Assembly (NCBI GenBank): GCA_028285645.1
Contig: JANQOV010000161.1
Coordinates: forward strand, 1 to 35,758
Reading direction: 5' to 3'
Source of the DNA: Hyphococcus sp.
Lineage (GTDB): Bacteria; Pseudomonadota; Alphaproteobacteria; Caulobacterales; Parvularculaceae
DNA: 35,758 bases
The position numbers and the translations under genes are program-made. Positions 34,309 through 35,758 of this stretch are shown one piece after another (the stretch's first letter is position 1; every line of letters begins with the position of its first letter). The notes under the pieces were generated by a model that saw only the letters and a list, made by a program, of their open reading frames with translations, was not told the origin of the DNA and made no database searches.

Positions 34309-34774
34309 GCGTCACCACCATCATCACCACCACCATCATTGGCGCGACCGCAATAGCTATGCGTACAAGGCTGGCGGTCCGGGGCCAGGCCCCAACAGAC
34401 ATCGTCTTTATAAGGATAAAAACAAAGCCATGATCTCAGGCGTTTGCGCCGGCATCGCCAACTACTATGGCTGGCGTCCTGACGGGCTTCGTGTCGCTGC
34501 GGTGATCTTGTCGTTCTTCATGTTCCCGCTGCCGGTCATCGCTTACATCATCGCGGCGTTTGTTATGAAGCCGGGACCTTCTGCACCGGCCTATGAATCG
34601 CCGGAAGAAGAACAGTTCTGGCGCACTTTTTCGACGCGGCCAAAAGCGACGTTTTCAGAATTGAAACATCGTTTTCGCGCCCTCGACGCCCGCATCGCCG
34701 ATATGGAGCGAGCGGTTACATCGAACGAATACGGATTAAAGAAAGCATTCCGCGATCTGGAGCGGGGCGCTTAA
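34301..34774 (+). CDS. pspC: Phage shock protein C with a natural poly-histidine N-terminus
   Basis: From the ATG at 34301 it encodes 157 residues. It begins MPERHHHHHHHHHWRD, nine consecutive histidines written with mixed CAC/CAT codons. The PspC domain follows (LYKDKNKAMISGVCAGIANYYGWRPDGLRVAAVI, then a hairpin of hydrophobic segments to YIIAAFVMKPG), and then a C-terminal helix (HRFRALDARIADMERAVTSNEYGLKKAFRDLE). PspC is an inner-membrane stress sensor acting with PspB. The His tract is not part of the usual family and suggests metal or pH sensing (inference). The start lies in the pspB end. Confidence 0.93.
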   Translation: MPERHHHHHHHHHWRDRNSYAYKAGGPGPGPNRHRLYKDKNKAMISGVCAGIANYYGWRPDGLRVAAVILSFFMFPLPVIAYIIAAFVMKPGPSAPAYESPEEEQFWRTFSTRPKATFSELKHRFRALDARIADMERAVTSNEYGLKKAFRDLERGA

Positions 34775-34807
34775 GGACTAACGACGCTTAAGGAAGAAAC
34801 AAACGGA

Positions 34808-34858
34808 ACTGCGTGGGACTTTGCGCAGTCAACGGGAGAACTGCGCGCAACTGCGCGA
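34808..34858 (+). repeat. ACTGCG repeats between pspC and the following small gene
   Basis: ACTGCG (34808-34813) and CGCAGT (34824-34829) form a six-bp hairpin with a ten-base loop. Two tandem ten-base units, AACTGCGCGC (34839-34848) and AACTGCGCGA (34849-34858), follow directly and could compete for the same partner. They lie in the leader of the 51-aa protein gene. Confidence 0.45.
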
Positions 34859-34870
34859 GAGGAGAGAGGG

Positions 34871-35026
34871 ATGTCGATCATACTTGTACTTGCAAAAGCC
34901 GTTTTGCTGATGACGTTTTTCCTGGTTATCGGCGTTGCCGCCTTAACGGTCACCGGTTTTGCAGAACCGGCGGCGCCGGCGGCCTGCGCGGCAGCGCCCC
35001 ATAACTGTCTCTTTGTCATCTTTTAG
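34871..35026 (+). CDS. Small (51-aa) membrane protein, last gene of the psp operon
   Basis: ATG at 34871, directly preceded by GGAGAGAGGG, begins a 51-residue protein. A long hydrophobic helix (ILVLAKAVLLMTFFLVIGVAALTVTGF) is followed by an Ala/Pro stretch and a short tail with two Cys (AACAAAPHNC). Its place after pspC corresponds to the small pspD gene of enterobacteria, but I see no clear sequence likeness. A hairpin follows the stop, so it likely ends the operon. Confidence 0.65.
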   Translation: MSIILVLAKAVLLMTFFLVIGVAALTVTGFAEPAAPAACAAAPHNCLFVIF

Positions 35027-35042
35027 GCAGACAAGACGGGGG

Positions 35043-35066
35043 GCTCGCCGGTGCTTGCCGGCGAGC
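35043..35066 (+). terminator. Strong hairpin ending the psp operon
   Basis: GCTCGCCGG (35043-35051) and CCGGCGAGC (35058-35066) pair perfectly with a six-base loop. Only a weak T stretch follows (CTCGCTTT), so it is either a weak intrinsic terminator or an RNA-stabilising hairpin. Confidence 0.5.
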
Positions 35067-35132
35067 GGCGCTCGCTTTAAACTGCGCCTCAATTAAGGAG
35101 CTCTGGGGGCTCAAGCGAGGACGCGAAATAAA

Positions 35133-35758
35133 GTGAGTGAAGGGGAGCGCGGGGGCGGCGCGCATAGCAACGAATCCACAAAACCAAAAAGAAAAAAACC
35201 CGCAGCGAGGAACGCCCGCTTTGCGGCGCTTGATCTTGGCACCAATAACTGCCGCTTGTTGATCGCCGCGCCGCGCGGTCGCGGGCTGCGCATTATCGAC
35301 GCCTATTCGCAGATTGTAAGGCTCGGGGAGGGGCTTTCCCGCTCGGGAAAGCTTGCTGACGGGGCGATGGCGAGAACCATGTCAGCGCTTGAAATTTGCG
35401 CGCAAAAAATACTGCGCCGCGGCGTTACCCATAAACGTTTTATTGCAACACAAGCCTGTCGCAGCGCTGAAAATGGAACGGCGTTTCTCGACGAGATCTA
35501 TAAAAAAACCGGTCTTGAATTCGAAATCATCACAACCGAAGAAGAAGCGCGGCTTGCGGTGCTTGGATGTTCGGACCTGCTTGATCCGAAAGCGGCAGCG
35601 GGATTGATTTTTGACATCGGCGGCGGCTCAACGGAGATTTCCTGGGTGCGGCCGTCGCCCAAAAATGGCGTTGCGGAAATTGGCGCCTGGCGTTCCTTGC
35701 CAGTCGGGGTCGTGAACCTTTCGGAGCGGTGGGGCGGGCGCGACATCGATGAGGAAAA
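35133..35758 (+). CDS. Ppx/GppA-family exopolyphosphatase (C-terminal part cut by window edge)
   Basis: At least 208 residues are visible from GTG 35133. After a basic, low-complexity N-terminus (KPKRKKPAARNARF) come the family motifs: the first phosphate loop ALDLGTNNCRLLIA (residues 32-45), FIATQACRSAENG, the acidic ITTEEEARLAVLG with the likely catalytic Glu, and the second phosphate loop LIFDIGGGSTEI. The family hydrolyses polyphosphate or pppGpp; sequence alone does not separate Ppx from GppA. The start has only a distant GAGGA, so it could be a few codons off. It is partial only because the window ends. Confidence 0.92.
   Translation, partial: MSEGERGGGAHSNESTKPKRKKPAARNARFAALDLGTNNCRLLIAAPRGRGLRIIDAYSQIVRLGEGLSRSGKLADGAMARTMSALEICAQKILRRGVTHKRFIATQACRSAENGTAFLDEIYKKTGLEFEIITTEEEARLAVLGCSDLLDPKAAAGLIFDIGGGSTEISWVRPSPKNGVAEIGAWRSLPVGVVNLSERWGGRDIDEE

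Noticed and set aside
1..35758. CRISPR arrays, tRNA/rRNA genes, insertion sequences, phage genes
   Set aside because: I looked for regular spaced repeats, rRNA/tRNA-like stretches, transposase or integrase motifs and found none I could support.

Overview
The window looks like ordinary chromosome of a moderately GC-rich alphaproteobacterium. I infer this from the gene set (complete Gsp type II secretion operon, TonB-dependent receptor of the aquatic alphaproteobacterial type, PspFABC, exosortase-linked genes). I cannot place the genus from the sequence alone. I see no plasmid, phage, insertion sequence, CRISPR, tRNA or rRNA. Both ends cut through genes: ribD on the left (C-terminal part missing) and a Ppx/GppA phosphatase on the right (C-terminal part missing).

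Left part (1-7100): ribD reads leftwards behind an FMN riboswitch whose terminator stem carries the ribosome-binding site. Divergent from it is a lipoprotein M3 zinc metallopeptidase. Then come a periplasmic MsrA (minus), a small PEP-CTERM surface protein and an oligopeptidase B.

Middle (7059-19700): this is a type II secretion locus. The prepilin peptidase gspO reads left, and gspC-D-E-F-G-H-I-J-K-L-M-N read right, mostly with start/stop overlaps of a few bases. A 170-residue Cys-containing exported protein of unknown family is translationally coupled to gspN as the thirteenth gene. Next is a divergent zinc pair, a ZIP importer (minus) and a CDF exporter (plus). It is followed by an exosortase-A-type O-glycosylation ligase and a large TonB-dependent receptor (both minus).

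Right part (26300-35758): a DUF4870 membrane protein stands divergent from ndk, which is followed closely by an unknown membrane-anchored protein and a sterol-desaturase-family hydroxylase. After a gene-poor stretch with three short direct repeats come an EF-hand protein, an Lrp/AsnC regulator divergent from phenylalanine 4-monooxygenase (with a perfect 25-bp palindrome between them), and a PlsC-like acyltransferase. Then comes the phage-shock locus: pspF (minus) divergent from a sigma-54-type promoter that drives a 42-aa membrane protein, pspA, pspB, a pspC with a natural nine-histidine tract, and a 51-aa membrane protein.

The most interesting material is the unassigned extra genes attached to known machines (the gene after gspN; the two small membrane proteins bracketing pspABC), the poly-His PspC, the PEP-CTERM protein and its matching ligase, and several clean regulatory palindromes and hairpins. 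All calls rest on reading motifs by eye; no database search was run.
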